A stretch of DNA of 64,000 nucleotides, from positions 1-64,000 of the forward strand of contig NZ_JBFHFC010000001.1 of NCBI RefSeq assembly GCF_041583835.1, given 5' to 3'. Below the pieces are notes generated by a model that was not told the DNA's origin, did no database searches, and saw only the letters and a list, made by a program, of their open reading frames with translations. This stretch comes from Thiomicrorhabdus sp041583835. Lineage in GTDB: Bacteria > Pseudomonadota > Gammaproteobacteria > Thiomicrospirales > Thiomicrospiraceae. Numbering within the stretch: the first letter of the stretch is position 1; each line of letters begins with the position of its first letter. Made by a program: the position numbers and the translations under genes. Below, one piece after another: positions 16,924-27,353 of this stretch.

Positions 16924-19900
16924 ATGACTTCATTTGTTCATTTACATGTCCACTCAGAATATTCCGTTGTAGATAGTACATTGGGTATTAAGCCGCTGGT
17001 GAGTCTGGCTCAGAAAGGCGGACAGCCTGCGATCGCTTTGACGGATCAGTCCAACCTGTTTGCATTGGTTAAATTTTATAACGCTGCAATTGGCGCCGGA
17101 GTAAAGCCGATTATCGGTTCGGAAGTGTGGGTCGAGGACAATGATGAATCCGTATTCAAGTGCGTCTTGCTGTGTCAGAATGAGCAGGGATATTTAAATC
17201 TTTCCCATTTAATTTCAATGGGTTACTTGAAGAATCAAAAGTTATTTCAAAATGACATGGTCGCTTTGATCAAGCGTGAGTGGCTGACTGAATATAACGA
17301 GGGTTTGATTGTACTTTCGGGAGGGCGCGAAGGGGATATCGGTTCTGCGATCCTAGCGGAAAAGCCGAATTTGGTTGCGACCCGAATGAAGTGGTGGCAT
17401 GCGAATTTCCCGGATCGCTTCTATTTGGAGTTGGTTCGTACCGGTCGCGACGGTGAAGAAGCCTATATCGTAGGAGCGGTCGAAGTCGCTCAGCGTTACC
17501 AAGTACCGGTAGTGGCCACCAATGATGTACGTTTTGCTTCTGCTGAGGATTTTGAGGCGCATGAGGTTCGGGTGTGTATCCATGACGGTTATGTTTTGGA
17601 AGATCCGAACCGTCCGAAACGATATTCGGAAGAACAATATTTCAGAAGCAGCGAAGAGATGGTCGCTCTGTTTGACGATTTGCCGGAAGCGATCGAAAAC
17701 ACTGTAGAGATCGCTAAACGTTGTTCTTTGAATTTGACCTTGGGTACCTATTTCCTGCCGGATTTCCCGGTGCCGGAAGGTATGACGATGGATCAGTATT
17801 TTGTCGAGGAGAGTCATAAAGGGCTTGAGGAGCGATTGCAGTTCCTGTTCGGCCACTTGGATGCGGACGCCTATGCGGCCAAGAAAGAAGAGTACTATGC
17901 GCGTATCAAGTTCGAACTCGACATTATCCTGCAGATGGGATTCCCGGGTTACTTCCTGATCGTTGCCGACTTTATTCAATGGGGTAAGAATCACCAGATT
18001 CCGGTCGGACCGGGACGTGGTTCCGGTGCGGGTTCCTTGGTGGCTTACGCTCTTAAAATTACCGATCTGGATCCAATTCAATACGACCTGCTTTTCGAGC
18101 GTTTCCTGAATCCGGAACGTGTATCCATGCCCGATTTCGACGTCGACTTCTGTATGGATCGACGAGACGAGGTCATTGACTACGTTTCTCGTCATTACGG
18201 ACGGGATCACGTCTCCCAGATCGTGACGTTCGGTACCATGGCGGCGAAAGCGGTTGTGCGTGACGTGGGGCGTGTTTTGGGGCTCGGTTACGGTGTGGTC
18301 GACGGTATCGCCAAGCTGATTCCTAACGAACTGGGGATCAAGCTCAAGGACGCGATCGAAAAAGAGGAAGACCTGCAGGCCAAGCGCGACAATGACGAAG
18401 ATGCACGTCAGCTACTGGAGCTTGCGCTCAAGTTAGAAGGGACGGTTCGTAACACCGGTAAGCACGCGGGTGGGGTGGTCATCGGGCCGAAGCCTCTGGA
18501 TCATTTCTGTCCTGTATTGTGCGAACCGGACGGCAGCAGTGTCGTTACTCAACTTGATAAAAACGATGTTGAAACCGCCGGTCTGGTCAAATTCGACTTC
18601 TTGGGCTTGAGAACCTTGACGATCATCGACTGGGCGTTACAGTCGATCAACGAAAACAAACAGCCGGGCGATGAAGGGTTTGTCGATATCGCCCGTATTC
18701 CGCTGGATGATGTGGCTACTTTCGACCTGATCAAAACCGGTAAGACCACCGGGGTTTTCCAGCTGGAATCCAGCGGGATGCAGAACCTGATCGTACGTCT
18801 GAGACCGGACTGTTTCGAAGATATCATCGCTTTGGTTGCCTTGTTCCGTCCGGGTCCGTTGGAATCGGGGATGGTGGATAACTTCATCGCCCGTAAGCAC
18901 GGTAAAGAGAAGGTCTCCTATCCGGATCCGCAATATCAGCACGAATCGCTGCAACCGATTCTAGAGCCGACCTACGGGGTTATTCTTTACCAGGAGCAAG
19001 TTATGCAGATTGCTCAGGTTCTTGCCGGCTACACGCTGGGCGGAGCCGATATGCTGCGTCGTGCGATGGGTAAGAAAAAGCCGGAAGAGATGGCGAAACA
19101 GCGCTCGGTATTTAAAGACGGGGCGATCAGCATCGGTGTCGACGGCGACCTGGCGATGAAGATATTCGATTTGGTTGAGAAGTTCGCGGGTTACGGTTTC
19201 AACAAATCCCACTCGGCGGCGTACGCGTTGGTTTCGTATCAGTCCGCCTGGCTGAAAACCCATTATCCTGCTGAATTCATGGCGGCACAGATATCGTCCG
19301 ATATGGATAACACCGACAAGGTCGTGCATATGGTCAATGAGTGTTATGCGATGGGCTTGGAAGTGCTGGCGCCTAACGTCAATACCGGCGATGTGCATTT
19401 CAAACCGTTCGGGCAACGTACCGTTAATTACGGCTTGGGTGCGATTAAGGGGGTGGGTGAAGCCGCCCTGGAAGGAATGATTGAAGAGCGCCGCACCAAC
19501 GGCGACTTCAAAGACCTGTTCGATTTCTGCTTGCGGGTTGGTAAGAAAATTAATCGTCGAATGTTGGAAGCCTTGATTCGTTGCGGTGCTATGGATTGTT
19601 TGCATGACAATCGTAATGCAATGCTTGAAAGTGTTCCGATGGCTTTAAAGCAAGCCGAGCAGCAGCAGAAAAACGAAGAGCTGGGACAGCACGATTTATT
19701 CGGTGAAATGTTGTCGGTTGAAGAGACCGGAAGTACTCAATTGCTTGATGTGCCGGAAATGACCGAAAAGTTGCGTCTTAAGGGCGAAAAAGAGACTTTG
19801 GGGTTGTACGTGACCGGTCATCCGATCGATATCTATAAAGAAGAACTTGATCAATTGGTGGGCGCTTCGTTAGCCAGTTTAAGACCCGAAAAATGGCAGA

Positions 19901-20400
19901 AGAAATGGGCAGCCGGATTGGTGGTCGGTTTACGGGCTAAAATCACTAAGCGCGGAGACCGTATGGGCTTTATGGCGATTGACGATAAAACCGCACGTTT
20001 GGAAGTGGTGATGCGTCCGGCCGTATTTGAATCGATTAAGGATCATATAAAAGAAGATATGGTCGTAATGATTTACGGCGAGGTAAGTGAAGATACCTTT
20101 AACGGCGGTATTAAACTCGATGCCGAACAGGTCGTAAGTCTTGCCGAAGCACGAATCGAAAAAGCGCGTGCTTTGAAATTGTTTGTCGACGAAGCTTCCA
20201 CGGATATGAATCGGATTCAGGAACTTAAGGTGTTGCTAGGTGCTTATCAGCGTGATAGCGGGTTGCCGATTGTGGTCGATTATAAAAATCAGCTGGCTAA
20301 CGTACAGATGAAAACGGCCGACGGAGTGGTCTATTTCCCTGATGACGAACTTATTGAAGCCCTTAGGTCCCAAGGATGGCGACCGGAAGTGGTGATGTGA
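16924..20400 (+). CDS. dnaE: DNA polymerase III alpha subunit
   Basis: 1158 residues from the ATG at 16924, whose product MTSFVHLHVHSEYSVVDSTL starts exactly at the PHP domain. An upstream ATG at 16825 would add 33 unrelated residues. The order is PHP domain (1-270), polymerase palm with GPGRGSGAGSLVAYAL and PDFDVDFCMDRRDEV (catalytic aspartates, about 398-412), FNKSHSAAYA near 760, a helix-hairpin-helix region, and an OB fold near 960-1040. This is the replicative polymerase. It is followed 7 bp later by a GGDEF gene, so read-through transcription is likely. Confidence 0.98.
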   Translation: MTSFVHLHVHSEYSVVDSTLGIKPLVSLAQKGGQPAIALTDQSNLFALVKFYNAAIGAGVKPIIGSEVWVEDNDESVFKCVLLCQNEQGYLNLSHLISMGYLKNQKLFQNDMVALIKREWLTEYNEGLIVLSGGREGDIGSAILAEKPNLVATRMKWWHANFPDRFYLELVRTGRDGEEAYIVGAVEVAQRYQVPVVATNDVRFASAEDFEAHEVRVCIHDGYVLEDPNRPKRYSEEQYFRSSEEMVALFDDLPEAIENTVEIAKRCSLNLTLGTYFLPDFPVPEGMTMDQYFVEESHKGLEERLQFLFGHLDADAYAAKKEEYYARIKFELDIILQMGFPGYFLIVADFIQWGKNHQIPVGPGRGSGAGSLVAYALKITDLDPIQYDLLFERFLNPERVSMPDFDVDFCMDRRDEVIDYVSRHYGRDHVSQIVTFGTMAAKAVVRDVGRVLGLGYGVVDGIAKLIPNELGIKLKDAIEKEEDLQAKRDNDEDARQLLELALKLEGTVRNTGKHAGGVVIGPKPLDHFCPVLCEPDGSSVVTQLDKNDVETAGLVKFDFLGLRTLTIIDWALQSINENKQPGDEGFVDIARIPLDDVATFDLIKTGKTTGVFQLESSGMQNLIVRLRPDCFEDIIALVALFRPGPLESGMVDNFIARKHGKEKVSYPDPQYQHESLQPILEPTYGVILYQEQVMQIAQVLAGYTLGGADMLRRAMGKKKPEEMAKQRSVFKDGAISIGVDGDLAMKIFDLVEKFAGYGFNKSHSAAYALVSYQSAWLKTHYPAEFMAAQISSDMDNTDKVVHMVNECYAMGLEVLAPNVNTGDVHFKPFGQRTVNYGLGAIKGVGEAALEGMIEERRTNGDFKDLFDFCLRVGKKINRRMLEALIRCGAMDCLHDNRNAMLESVPMALKQAEQQQKNEELGQHDLFGEMLSVEETGSTQLLDVPEMTEKLRLKGEKETLGLYVTGHPIDIYKEELDQLVGASLASLRPEKWQKKWAAGLVVGLRAKITKRGDRMGFMAIDDKTARLEVVMRPAVFESIKDHIKEDMVVMIYGEVSEDTFNGGIKLDAEQVVSLAEARIEKARALKLFVDEASTDMNRIQELKVLLGAYQRDSGLPIVVDYKNQLANVQMKTADGVVYFPDDELIEALRSQGWRPEVVM

Positions 20401-20407
20401 GAAGTAT

Positions 20408-21313
20408 ATGAGCAATCATGAGAAACTGCTGGATCAGTCGATCTACGAGGCGGTGATTAATGCTTCGCATGATGCGATTGTCATTGTCGACTCGAATAGT
20501 CAGGTCTATTTCTGGAATGCAGCGGCAGAAAAGCTATTCGGCTATTCTTCGGATTTTATGGTCGGTAAGAATATGCATGATTATATTGCCCCCGAACGGC
20601 ATCGAGCTATTTCGAATAGAGCATTTCAACAATTTCAGGATAGTGGACAGGGTAATGCCCTGGGCCGAATCGTCGAGATAGAAGCTTTAAGAAAAGACGG
20701 AACCGAAATCTGGGTTGAATTAAGTTTGACGGCTTTTGAGGTAGAGCAAAGACGCTGGGCTTTTGGGATTATTCGCGACATTACAGAGAAGAAACGGGTT
20801 GAAATCGAACTACAGGAAGAAGCGAGTACCGATTCTCTAACGGGGTTGAGTAACCGTCGCGAATTTCAGCGCCAACTGGAAGCGAATGCCGTTCGTTCTT
20901 CCATGAGTATGGCTATTATCGATATTGATTATTTCAAGCAGATTAACGATCAATACGGTCATTTGGTGGGTGACGATGCGATTAAAATGGTTGCGGATTG
21001 TTTGAAAAAGCAGTTTTCCGATGTGCTTAGCGTTGCCCGTTTAGGCGGAGAAGAGTTCGGCGTTTTATTTAATTCCACAGATATCGATGCAGTGAATGCA
21101 CGTTGTGAAGAGTTTAGAAAGACCTTGAGCGAACAGCAGTTTTCCGAGCACTTGCTTTCATTAACGGTGAGCATTGGTGTATCGGGGTATAAATCGACGC
21201 CTAGAGCGATGTTTTACGCTGCAGATGTGGCCCTTTACGAAGCTAAGTCTGCCGGAAGAAACCGGGTGTGTTCTGCGCAGCGTTGTTTGGTTGAGCAGGC
21301 GAAAACGGATTAG
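20408..21313 (+). CDS. PAS-GGDEF protein (putative diguanylate cyclase)
   Basis: 301 residues, no membrane segment. The PAS/PAC domain is at about 12-130 (IVIVDSNSQVYFWNAAAEKLFGY, then FGIIRDITEKKR), followed by a short helical linker and a GGDEF domain (about 140-295). The active loop is GGEEF at 213-217 with DIDYFKQINDQYGHLVGDD upstream, so synthesis of c-di-GMP is expected. The inhibitory RxxD site is absent; the equivalent residues are SDVL. It lies 7 bp after dnaE and 158 bp before the histidine kinase. Confidence 0.9.
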   Translation: MSNHEKLLDQSIYEAVINASHDAIVIVDSNSQVYFWNAAAEKLFGYSSDFMVGKNMHDYIAPERHRAISNRAFQQFQDSGQGNALGRIVEIEALRKDGTEIWVELSLTAFEVEQRRWAFGIIRDITEKKRVEIELQEEASTDSLTGLSNRREFQRQLEANAVRSSMSMAIIDIDYFKQINDQYGHLVGDDAIKMVADCLKKQFSDVLSVARLGGEEFGVLFNSTDIDAVNARCEEFRKTLSEQQFSEHLLSLTVSIGVSGYKSTPRAMFYAADVALYEAKSAGRNRVCSAQRCLVEQAKTD

Positions 21314-21471
21314 TTTTGGTTAATTCAGCAGGGATGGACGCTTATAAGCATGTTAATGGTTGAAAAATGCATTAAATCATTAAGACAAGTCAGGTTATTA
21401 TATCCGCTGGTTGTCACGTTTCATCAGTCGGCTATGGGTATTGTTTCCTAATGGAGTGTAGGGGGTAGAGA

Positions 21472-24144
21472 TTGAACGTACCGAAAGTGCATTTAAAAAA
21501 CTCGACTTTATTGAAAACCCCTTTATGGGTTTCGATCGCTACTTTGCTCGGCTTGGTCGTGTTAAGTTTTCCATTGATCATGATCCTCAATCAATATCAT
21601 GAAGACATCGTCAGGCAAAATTTCATTGAACAAGAATCCCGAGTCTTAAACGAACAGATCAAACAGAAAATCGATATCGGCGATTCCATTGCAATTGCCT
21701 ATGCGCAAAATACGGTTATCAGGAATGCATTGCTGTTTGAAGAGCGCGCTCCCATTATTTCCGAACTGCAATTGATCAATCGAGAGTATGCACAAAAAAC
21801 CCGTTTTAAAAATATTCAAGCTCACATCATCACGGCTGACGGCCGCTCTTTAGTAAAAACCTTTGAACTCGACAGTTATAATCAGGATCTAACCGAACAC
21901 GATTTAGTGAAACGAGCGGTTGAAACCGGACAAGCAATCTCCGGGATTAATATCGGTGGGGCGGCGAGTCATTTTCGTGTCATCAATATTCAGCCGATTT
22001 ATTCCTTGGATGATGAGTCGGAAGTGATCGGTTTCGTGGCTATTTCACAAGGTTTACGCAGCGTGGTCGAATCGTTTCATGCGCATCAGGTGGACTACGC
22101 GCTCTTTTCCTCCAAGTCGAATCAAATTGATTCCGACGGGCGGGAGTTTACCATTGGAAAAGCTCATTATTTCGACGCTTCGCCAATGGCTGGATTCGTG
22201 TTTATTCAAAAGCAGATTCGAACCGATAATCTTTATTTCTTGAATGATCGATTGGTTTATACCCAGCCGATTTTAGATTACGGCAATCATATTTTGGCCG
22301 TGCACGCGGTTTCAATTCCATTGGATGTTTATTACGCAAGAGTCTGGCAGAGAAATGTTGATGCCATTTATATTCTCGGCGCTATTTTACTGAGTACTCT
22401 GTCGGTATCGGGTCTGTTGCTGATGGTGATGAAACGCAGTGTGATCCGCCCATTGGCGGTGTTTGAAAAAACGATTAAAAAGGTCAATTCAAGTAAAGAG
22501 TACAGTACCTCCGTAAAAATCAATAGCGATGACGAGATCGGCCGTCTATCCGAACAGTTCAATATCCTGTTGCGTCAGACCGAAGACCTGATCCATTCGT
22601 TGCAATATCAACAACAAGCGATTGATAGTTCTCTAATTGTTTCCAAAACCGATTTGTACGGCAAGATCGTGTATGTGAATCAACCTTTTGAGCGCATCAG
22701 CGGCTACAGCTCGAAAGAATTAATCGGGAAGTCGCATAATTTGGTTCGTCATCCGGATATGTCTCCCGAGTTGTTTAAAGATATGTGGATGACGATCGAA
22801 AGTAAACGGCCTTGGAAGGGACAAATCAAGAATCGCGCTAAAGACGGTTCGGCTTATTTCGTGACGGTTAATATCCTGCCGATCGCCAATTTGAACGGTG
22901 AAGTGACCGATTATCTTTCGATTCAGGAAGATATTACCCAGTTGATTGAGTTGAAAGAGTCTTTGCAGACCGCCAAGGAAGTTGCGGAAAAAGCCAATCA
23001 GGCAAAATCCCAGTTTTTATCGAGTATGAGTCATGAACTTAGAACGCCATTAAACTCGATTATCGGTTTTGCGCAGTTGTTGGAATTCTCTAATTTATCC
23101 GAAAAGCAGAAATCGCAATTGCAAAATATCACCAGGAGTGGCCGTCATTTATTATTGTTGATTAACGACATTCTTGAATTGGCTAAGATAGAATCCGGTA
23201 ATCTGGATATGAGTTTGGAGCCGGTTAATCTTAAAGAGTTGATTGTGGATGCCTTACATATGGTCGAGGCTTTGGCAAAGCAAAAACAGATTAAATTACA
23301 TTGCACTAACGGCGATAACTTAGATCACTTCATCAATGCGGATTACACTCGTATTAAGCAAGTGTTGCTGAACTTTTTAAGTAACGGCATCAAATACAAT
23401 AAAGATCAGGGCGAGATTTATGTGTATGTGGAGACGTTTGATAAAGACGGTGCAGGTTGGATTCGCATTCATGTAAAAGATACCGGTTTGGGGATTCCCC
23501 GTAAAGAGTTGAAGCGGTTGTTCGAACCATTCAACCGGTTGGGTCATGAGAATTCGAATATCGAAGGAAGCGGGATCGGCTTGAGCATTGCCAAAGACTT
23601 GGTTGAAAGGCAAGGGGGCGAGATCGGAGTGGAGAGCGAACAAGGCATCGGCTCCGATTTTTGGTTCGCTTTTCCGTTGATCGATCGGGAACAGGCCGTT
23701 AATCGTGAGTTGAGTAATACCATTTTGAATGAGTTTAGCCATGACACGACATCGACGCCTTTCGTCGAAAAAGTGGATTATAAAAAAGTGCTTTATATCG
23801 AGGATAACCCTTCGAATATTGGCTTGATGGAAGACATTGTCGAAACGTTGGACGGTGTGTCTCTGACGGTTGCTAATACCGCCGAACTAGGTTTGGAAGA
23901 GGCCAAAAAGATCGTGCCAGACATTATGTTTATTGATATCAACCTGCCAGGTATGAATGGGGATGAATTATTGCCTTTGCTGAAACAGCTTCCTGAATTG
24001 CGAGAGAACGGAACTGTATTTTATGCTCTGACGGCGAATGCCATGATTGAAGATGTCGATAGAGGGTTGGAAATCGGTTTCGATCGATATCTGACCAAGC
24101 CGATTAATGTGGCTGAGGTCATTGCTTTATTAAGTCAGGAATAA
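21472..24144 (+). CDS. Hybrid sensor histidine kinase (periplasmic sensor-HAMP-PAS-HisKA-HATPase-REC)
   Basis: 890 residues from a TTG start at 21472; AGGGGGTAG just upstream supports it. Membrane helix 1 is at about 15-38, a periplasmic Cache-like sensor at 40-290, and helix 2 at about 298-320, followed by HAMP. The PAS domain is at about 380-500. HisKA has MSHELRTPLNSIIGF with phospho-acceptor His521. HATPase has N and G boxes in LLNFLSNGIKYN and GSGIGLSIAKDLV. A C-terminal receiver has D822 in FIDINLPGMNG. With both H and D present an onward phosphorelay is expected, but no Hpt protein or output regulator lies nearby. The signal sensed is unknown. Confidence 0.9.
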   Translation: MNVPKVHLKNSTLLKTPLWVSIATLLGLVVLSFPLIMILNQYHEDIVRQNFIEQESRVLNEQIKQKIDIGDSIAIAYAQNTVIRNALLFEERAPIISELQLINREYAQKTRFKNIQAHIITADGRSLVKTFELDSYNQDLTEHDLVKRAVETGQAISGINIGGAASHFRVINIQPIYSLDDESEVIGFVAISQGLRSVVESFHAHQVDYALFSSKSNQIDSDGREFTIGKAHYFDASPMAGFVFIQKQIRTDNLYFLNDRLVYTQPILDYGNHILAVHAVSIPLDVYYARVWQRNVDAIYILGAILLSTLSVSGLLLMVMKRSVIRPLAVFEKTIKKVNSSKEYSTSVKINSDDEIGRLSEQFNILLRQTEDLIHSLQYQQQAIDSSLIVSKTDLYGKIVYVNQPFERISGYSSKELIGKSHNLVRHPDMSPELFKDMWMTIESKRPWKGQIKNRAKDGSAYFVTVNILPIANLNGEVTDYLSIQEDITQLIELKESLQTAKEVAEKANQAKSQFLSSMSHELRTPLNSIIGFAQLLEFSNLSEKQKSQLQNITRSGRHLLLLINDILELAKIESGNLDMSLEPVNLKELIVDALHMVEALAKQKQIKLHCTNGDNLDHFINADYTRIKQVLLNFLSNGIKYNKDQGEIYVYVETFDKDGAGWIRIHVKDTGLGIPRKELKRLFEPFNRLGHENSNIEGSGIGLSIAKDLVERQGGEIGVESEQGIGSDFWFAFPLIDREQAVNRELSNTILNEFSHDTTSTPFVEKVDYKKVLYIEDNPSNIGLMEDIVETLDGVSLTVANTAELGLEEAKKIVPDIMFIDINLPGMNGDELLPLLKQLPELRENGTVFYALTANAMIEDVDRGLEIGFDRYLTKPINVAEVIALLSQE

Positions 24145-24232
24145 GTGCGTTTGAATTGATTTCCTAAGGCTTAAGGTCTTTGATCGTGGTTTGCTTTCAA
24201 GTCTGTAACCGGCGCGTCTGTTGGTTACCTTT

Positions 24233-24805
24233 TTAACTATAACGTTCCAGCCATATACTCTGTAATGGTGTATAAATGGGGGAGTGATCGGTTAATTCAC
24301 TTTGATAAAGGGTGATTTGATCGACGGTCAACCATACGTCATCTAAGTGGTGTAACTCTTTTGAGAAATGAATATTTTCGATTTCAAGGGTTTTAGGTAT
24401 CCGACCCAGGCTGATATGGGGGCGAAACGCCTGTTTGGCTTTGCTTAGGCCGAAAGGTTTAAGCTGTTCCTGAATCTCGCGTACAAGATACTGCAGCAAT
24501 AAAGTGGCATCAAGTGAAGCGACGATACTATGTGGGTGAAGTTCGCTTGGAAATAAACGGATTTGTTGAATCTCGGCTTCGAAGAAACTCATGCCTTCGG
24601 CAAACCAGCCGGACATGGCTTTCCCTATCGCATGAACTTTTTCCGGTTCCAGTTTGCCGCCAAGAAAGTGCAAGGTTAGGTGATAATTTTCTTCTGGAAA
24701 CCAGATTATTTTTTCTCCCCAATCCGTGTTTTTTAACCGGCTTGTGATTTCCGTTAGTTTCTTAGTGGTATTCGCATCGATGGGAATTGCAATGAAAGCA
24801 CGCAT
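24233..24805 (-). CDS. thpR: RNA 2',3'-cyclic phosphodiesterase (LigT/2H family)
   Basis: 190 residues with the two catalytic HxTx/HxSx motifs of the 2H superfamily: HLTL at 42-45 and HISL at 130-133. Spacing and length match ThpR (formerly LigT). These enzymes open 2',3'-cyclic phosphates on RNA ends and can ligate tRNA halves in vitro; the physiological substrate is not settled. It is a single gene, convergent with the histidine kinase and divergent from acs. Confidence 0.9.
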   Translation of the reverse strand: MRAFIAIPIDANTTKKLTEITSRLKNTDWGEKIIWFPEENYHLTLHFLGGKLEPEKVHAIGKAMSGWFAEGMSFFEAEIQQIRLFPSELHPHSIVASLDATLLLQYLVREIQEQLKPFGLSKAKQAFRPHISLGRIPKTLEIENIHFSKELHHLDDVWLTVDQITLYQSELTDHSPIYTPLQSIWLERYS

Positions 24806-25071
24806 GTATATTAGTCCTGTCGTATAAACCGGTCTGATTGGAATGTCTTTGGGCGATCAAATAAGAAGTATCCTCCGCTTTTAGCTTGCAGGGACCTCAT
24901 TCAGGTTTGATTTCATTGCCGGATGAGCGCCTATAAGATTTTATTATAAGAAAATTAAGGCCAGAAGCTTTAACTTTCCGGTTCAGGAGGGTAAACTTCT
25001 TGCACATTAATGCTTACATAAAGCACATCCCCGAATTCCTGTAAAAAATACAAATAAAAGAGAGTGTATCC

Positions 25072-27021
25072 ATGTCTAATATCGAGTCGATCTTAACAGA
25101 GAGCCGAGTATTCCAGCCAAGTGACGCCATTAAATCGAGCGTTGCGATTACCGAAGAAAAACTGGCGAAAATGCGAGCGGATGCCGCTGCTGACTACGTT
25201 GGATTCTGGTCAGGTTTGGCGAAAGAAAAGCTGACGTGGACCAAGCCTTTTACGGTTGGTTTGGATGAAAGTAATGCGCCGCATTATAAGTGGTTTTCAG
25301 ACGGCGAGTTAAACGTTTCTTATAACTGTATCGATCGCCACTTGAACACTAAGAGCGACAAGCTGGCGATTATTTTTGAAGGTGATCAAGGCGACGTAGA
25401 GCATCACACTTATAAAGAATTACATGATCAGGTATGTCGTTTTGCGAATACTCTGACGGCGCAAGGCATCACCAAGGGTGATCGTGTTGTAATTTACATG
25501 CCGATGATTCCTCAGGCGGTCATTGCCATGCAGGCTTGTGCCCGCATCGGTGCGATTCACTCAGTCGTATTCGGTGGTTTTTCGGCTGAAGCCTTACGTG
25601 ACCGTATCGTGGATGCCGGTGCTAAATTGGTTATCACCACAAACGGCAGTCGTCGCGGCGGAAAGTCGATTCCTTTGAAAACTGCGGTCGATAAGGCGCT
25701 TGAGCACGATTGCGAACAAGTGAAAAAGGTGATTGTTTATAAGCGTACCGACGACGATGTACCGATGATGGAAGGGCGCGACATCGACTGGATGGATGCG
25801 GAAGCGGGAATGAGCAACTATCACGAGCCGGTGCCGGTCGATTCCGAACACCCGTTGTTCTTGCTTTATACTTCCGGTTCTACCGGTAAGCCTAAAGGGG
25901 TTCAGCACAGTTCCGGTGGTTACCTTCTGAATGCACATCTAACGAACGAATGGATGTTTGACCTAAACGATAACGATGTATTTTGGTGTACGGCCGATGT
26001 GGGCTGGATCACAGGTCACAGCTACGTGGCATACGGACCGCTTTCAGTCGGTGCGACCATGTTGATGTTCGAAGGTGTTCCGACTTATCCGGATGCGGGC
26101 CGTTTCTGGCAAGTATGTCAAGATCACGGTGTAACTGTTTTCTACACAGCTCCGACAGCGATTCGTGCTTTGATGAAGTTCGGTGCCGACCTGCCTAAAC
26201 AATATGATCTTTCAAAACTAAGAATTCTTGGAACGGTCGGTGAGCCGATCAATCCGGAAGCCTGGATGTGGTATCACGAGGTAATCGGCCGCGGAGAATG
26301 TCCTATCATCGATACTTGGTGGCAGACGGAAACCGGTGCACACATGATCGCGCCTTTCCCTGTTACACCGTTAAAGCCGGGCTCTTGTACTCTACCTCTG
26401 CCTGGTATCGATGCAGCAATCTTGGATGAAGAAGGTAACGAGCTTGAAAACAACGACGGTGGTCTGTTGGTGATTAAGAAGCCGTGGCCATCAATGATTC
26501 GTAATATTTGGGGTGACGAACAACGTTACCGCGATACATACTTCCCGCTGAAAGGTAAGCCTTTCTATGTGGTGGGCGACAGTGCGCATAAGGATGCGGA
26601 CGGATATTTCTGGATTCTGGGACGTGTCGATGATGTCTTGAACGTTTCCGGTCACCGTTTGGGAACCATGGAAATTGAATCTGCATTGGTTTCTCACCCT
26701 AAAGTGGCGGAAGCGGCGGTTGTAGGACGTCCTCATGATGTTAAAGGGGAAGCGGTAGCCGCGTTTGTGGTGCTGAACGTAGATATTCCGGACGGTGAAG
26801 AGCGTAATGCTTTGATTCAAGAATTGCGTAACTGGGTCTCTCAGGAAATCGGCCCGATTGCAAAACCGGACGATATCCGTTTCGGTACTAACTTGCCGAA
26901 AACGCGTTCAGGAAAGATTATGCGTCGCCTATTGAGAACGATTGCCAAAGGTGAGCAGATTACTCAGGATACTTCTACTCTAGAAGATCCATCTATTTTG
27001 GAACAGTTCCAGAATAAATAA
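25072..27021 (+). CDS. acs: Acetyl-CoA synthetase (AMP-forming)
   Basis: 649 residues, the usual length. It activates acetate to acetyl-CoA through acetyl-AMP. The AMP-binding P-loop is YTSGSTGKPKGVQHSSGGYL (about 264-283). DTWWQTETGAHMIAPFPV forms the adenylate/acetate pocket with the conserved tryptophan. DVLNVSGHRLGTMEIESALV is the hinge region. PKTRSGKIMRRLLR near the C-terminus contains the lysine controlled by acetylation in other bacteria. A strong terminator follows, then the acetate permease genes. Confidence 0.98.
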   Translation: MSNIESILTESRVFQPSDAIKSSVAITEEKLAKMRADAAADYVGFWSGLAKEKLTWTKPFTVGLDESNAPHYKWFSDGELNVSYNCIDRHLNTKSDKLAIIFEGDQGDVEHHTYKELHDQVCRFANTLTAQGITKGDRVVIYMPMIPQAVIAMQACARIGAIHSVVFGGFSAEALRDRIVDAGAKLVITTNGSRRGGKSIPLKTAVDKALEHDCEQVKKVIVYKRTDDDVPMMEGRDIDWMDAEAGMSNYHEPVPVDSEHPLFLLYTSGSTGKPKGVQHSSGGYLLNAHLTNEWMFDLNDNDVFWCTADVGWITGHSYVAYGPLSVGATMLMFEGVPTYPDAGRFWQVCQDHGVTVFYTAPTAIRALMKFGADLPKQYDLSKLRILGTVGEPINPEAWMWYHEVIGRGECPIIDTWWQTETGAHMIAPFPVTPLKPGSCTLPLPGIDAAILDEEGNELENNDGGLLVIKKPWPSMIRNIWGDEQRYRDTYFPLKGKPFYVVGDSAHKDADGYFWILGRVDDVLNVSGHRLGTMEIESALVSHPKVAEAAVVGRPHDVKGEAVAAFVVLNVDIPDGEERNALIQELRNWVSQEIGPIAKPDDIRFGTNLPKTRSGKIMRRLLRTIAKGEQITQDTSTLEDPSILEQFQNK

Positions 27022-27080
27022 TCGTTTTATTGGCAAAAGAAGGTTAGGGTGGTCTTTGATAACCGCCCGAAAATCAACTG

Positions 27081-27120
27081 AAACCCAAACCGGACAGCTC
27101 AGCCCGGTTTGGGTTTTTTT
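27081..27120 (+). terminator. Intrinsic terminator of acs
   Basis: CCCAAACCGG (27084-27093) pairs with CCGGTTTGGG (27104-27113), with A3 before and T7 after. Confidence 0.93.
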
Positions 27121-27353
27121 GTTTAACGACTTGATTTCTTTGGGATAAAAGAAGAATGCGCTTAAATAGGGGGATTGCGGGTGCTAATGTGCCAATATTT
27201 GCAATTAAAAATGTTAAACTTTCGCCCCCAAATATATTTTGTCTTGAATAAGTAATTCTTATTTCAGGTTTGGGTGTAGTACCTACATAATAGGGAGGCT
27301 TTTTGTGGGAGCAAAAGCCGAATTTACAGAGAAAATCTCAGAGGAGAGTAGTT

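Noticed and set aside
17353..18210. Minus-strand frame of 285 codons inside dnaE
   Set aside because: The opposite strand of a highly conserved coding region; its translation has no recognisable family and no promoter.
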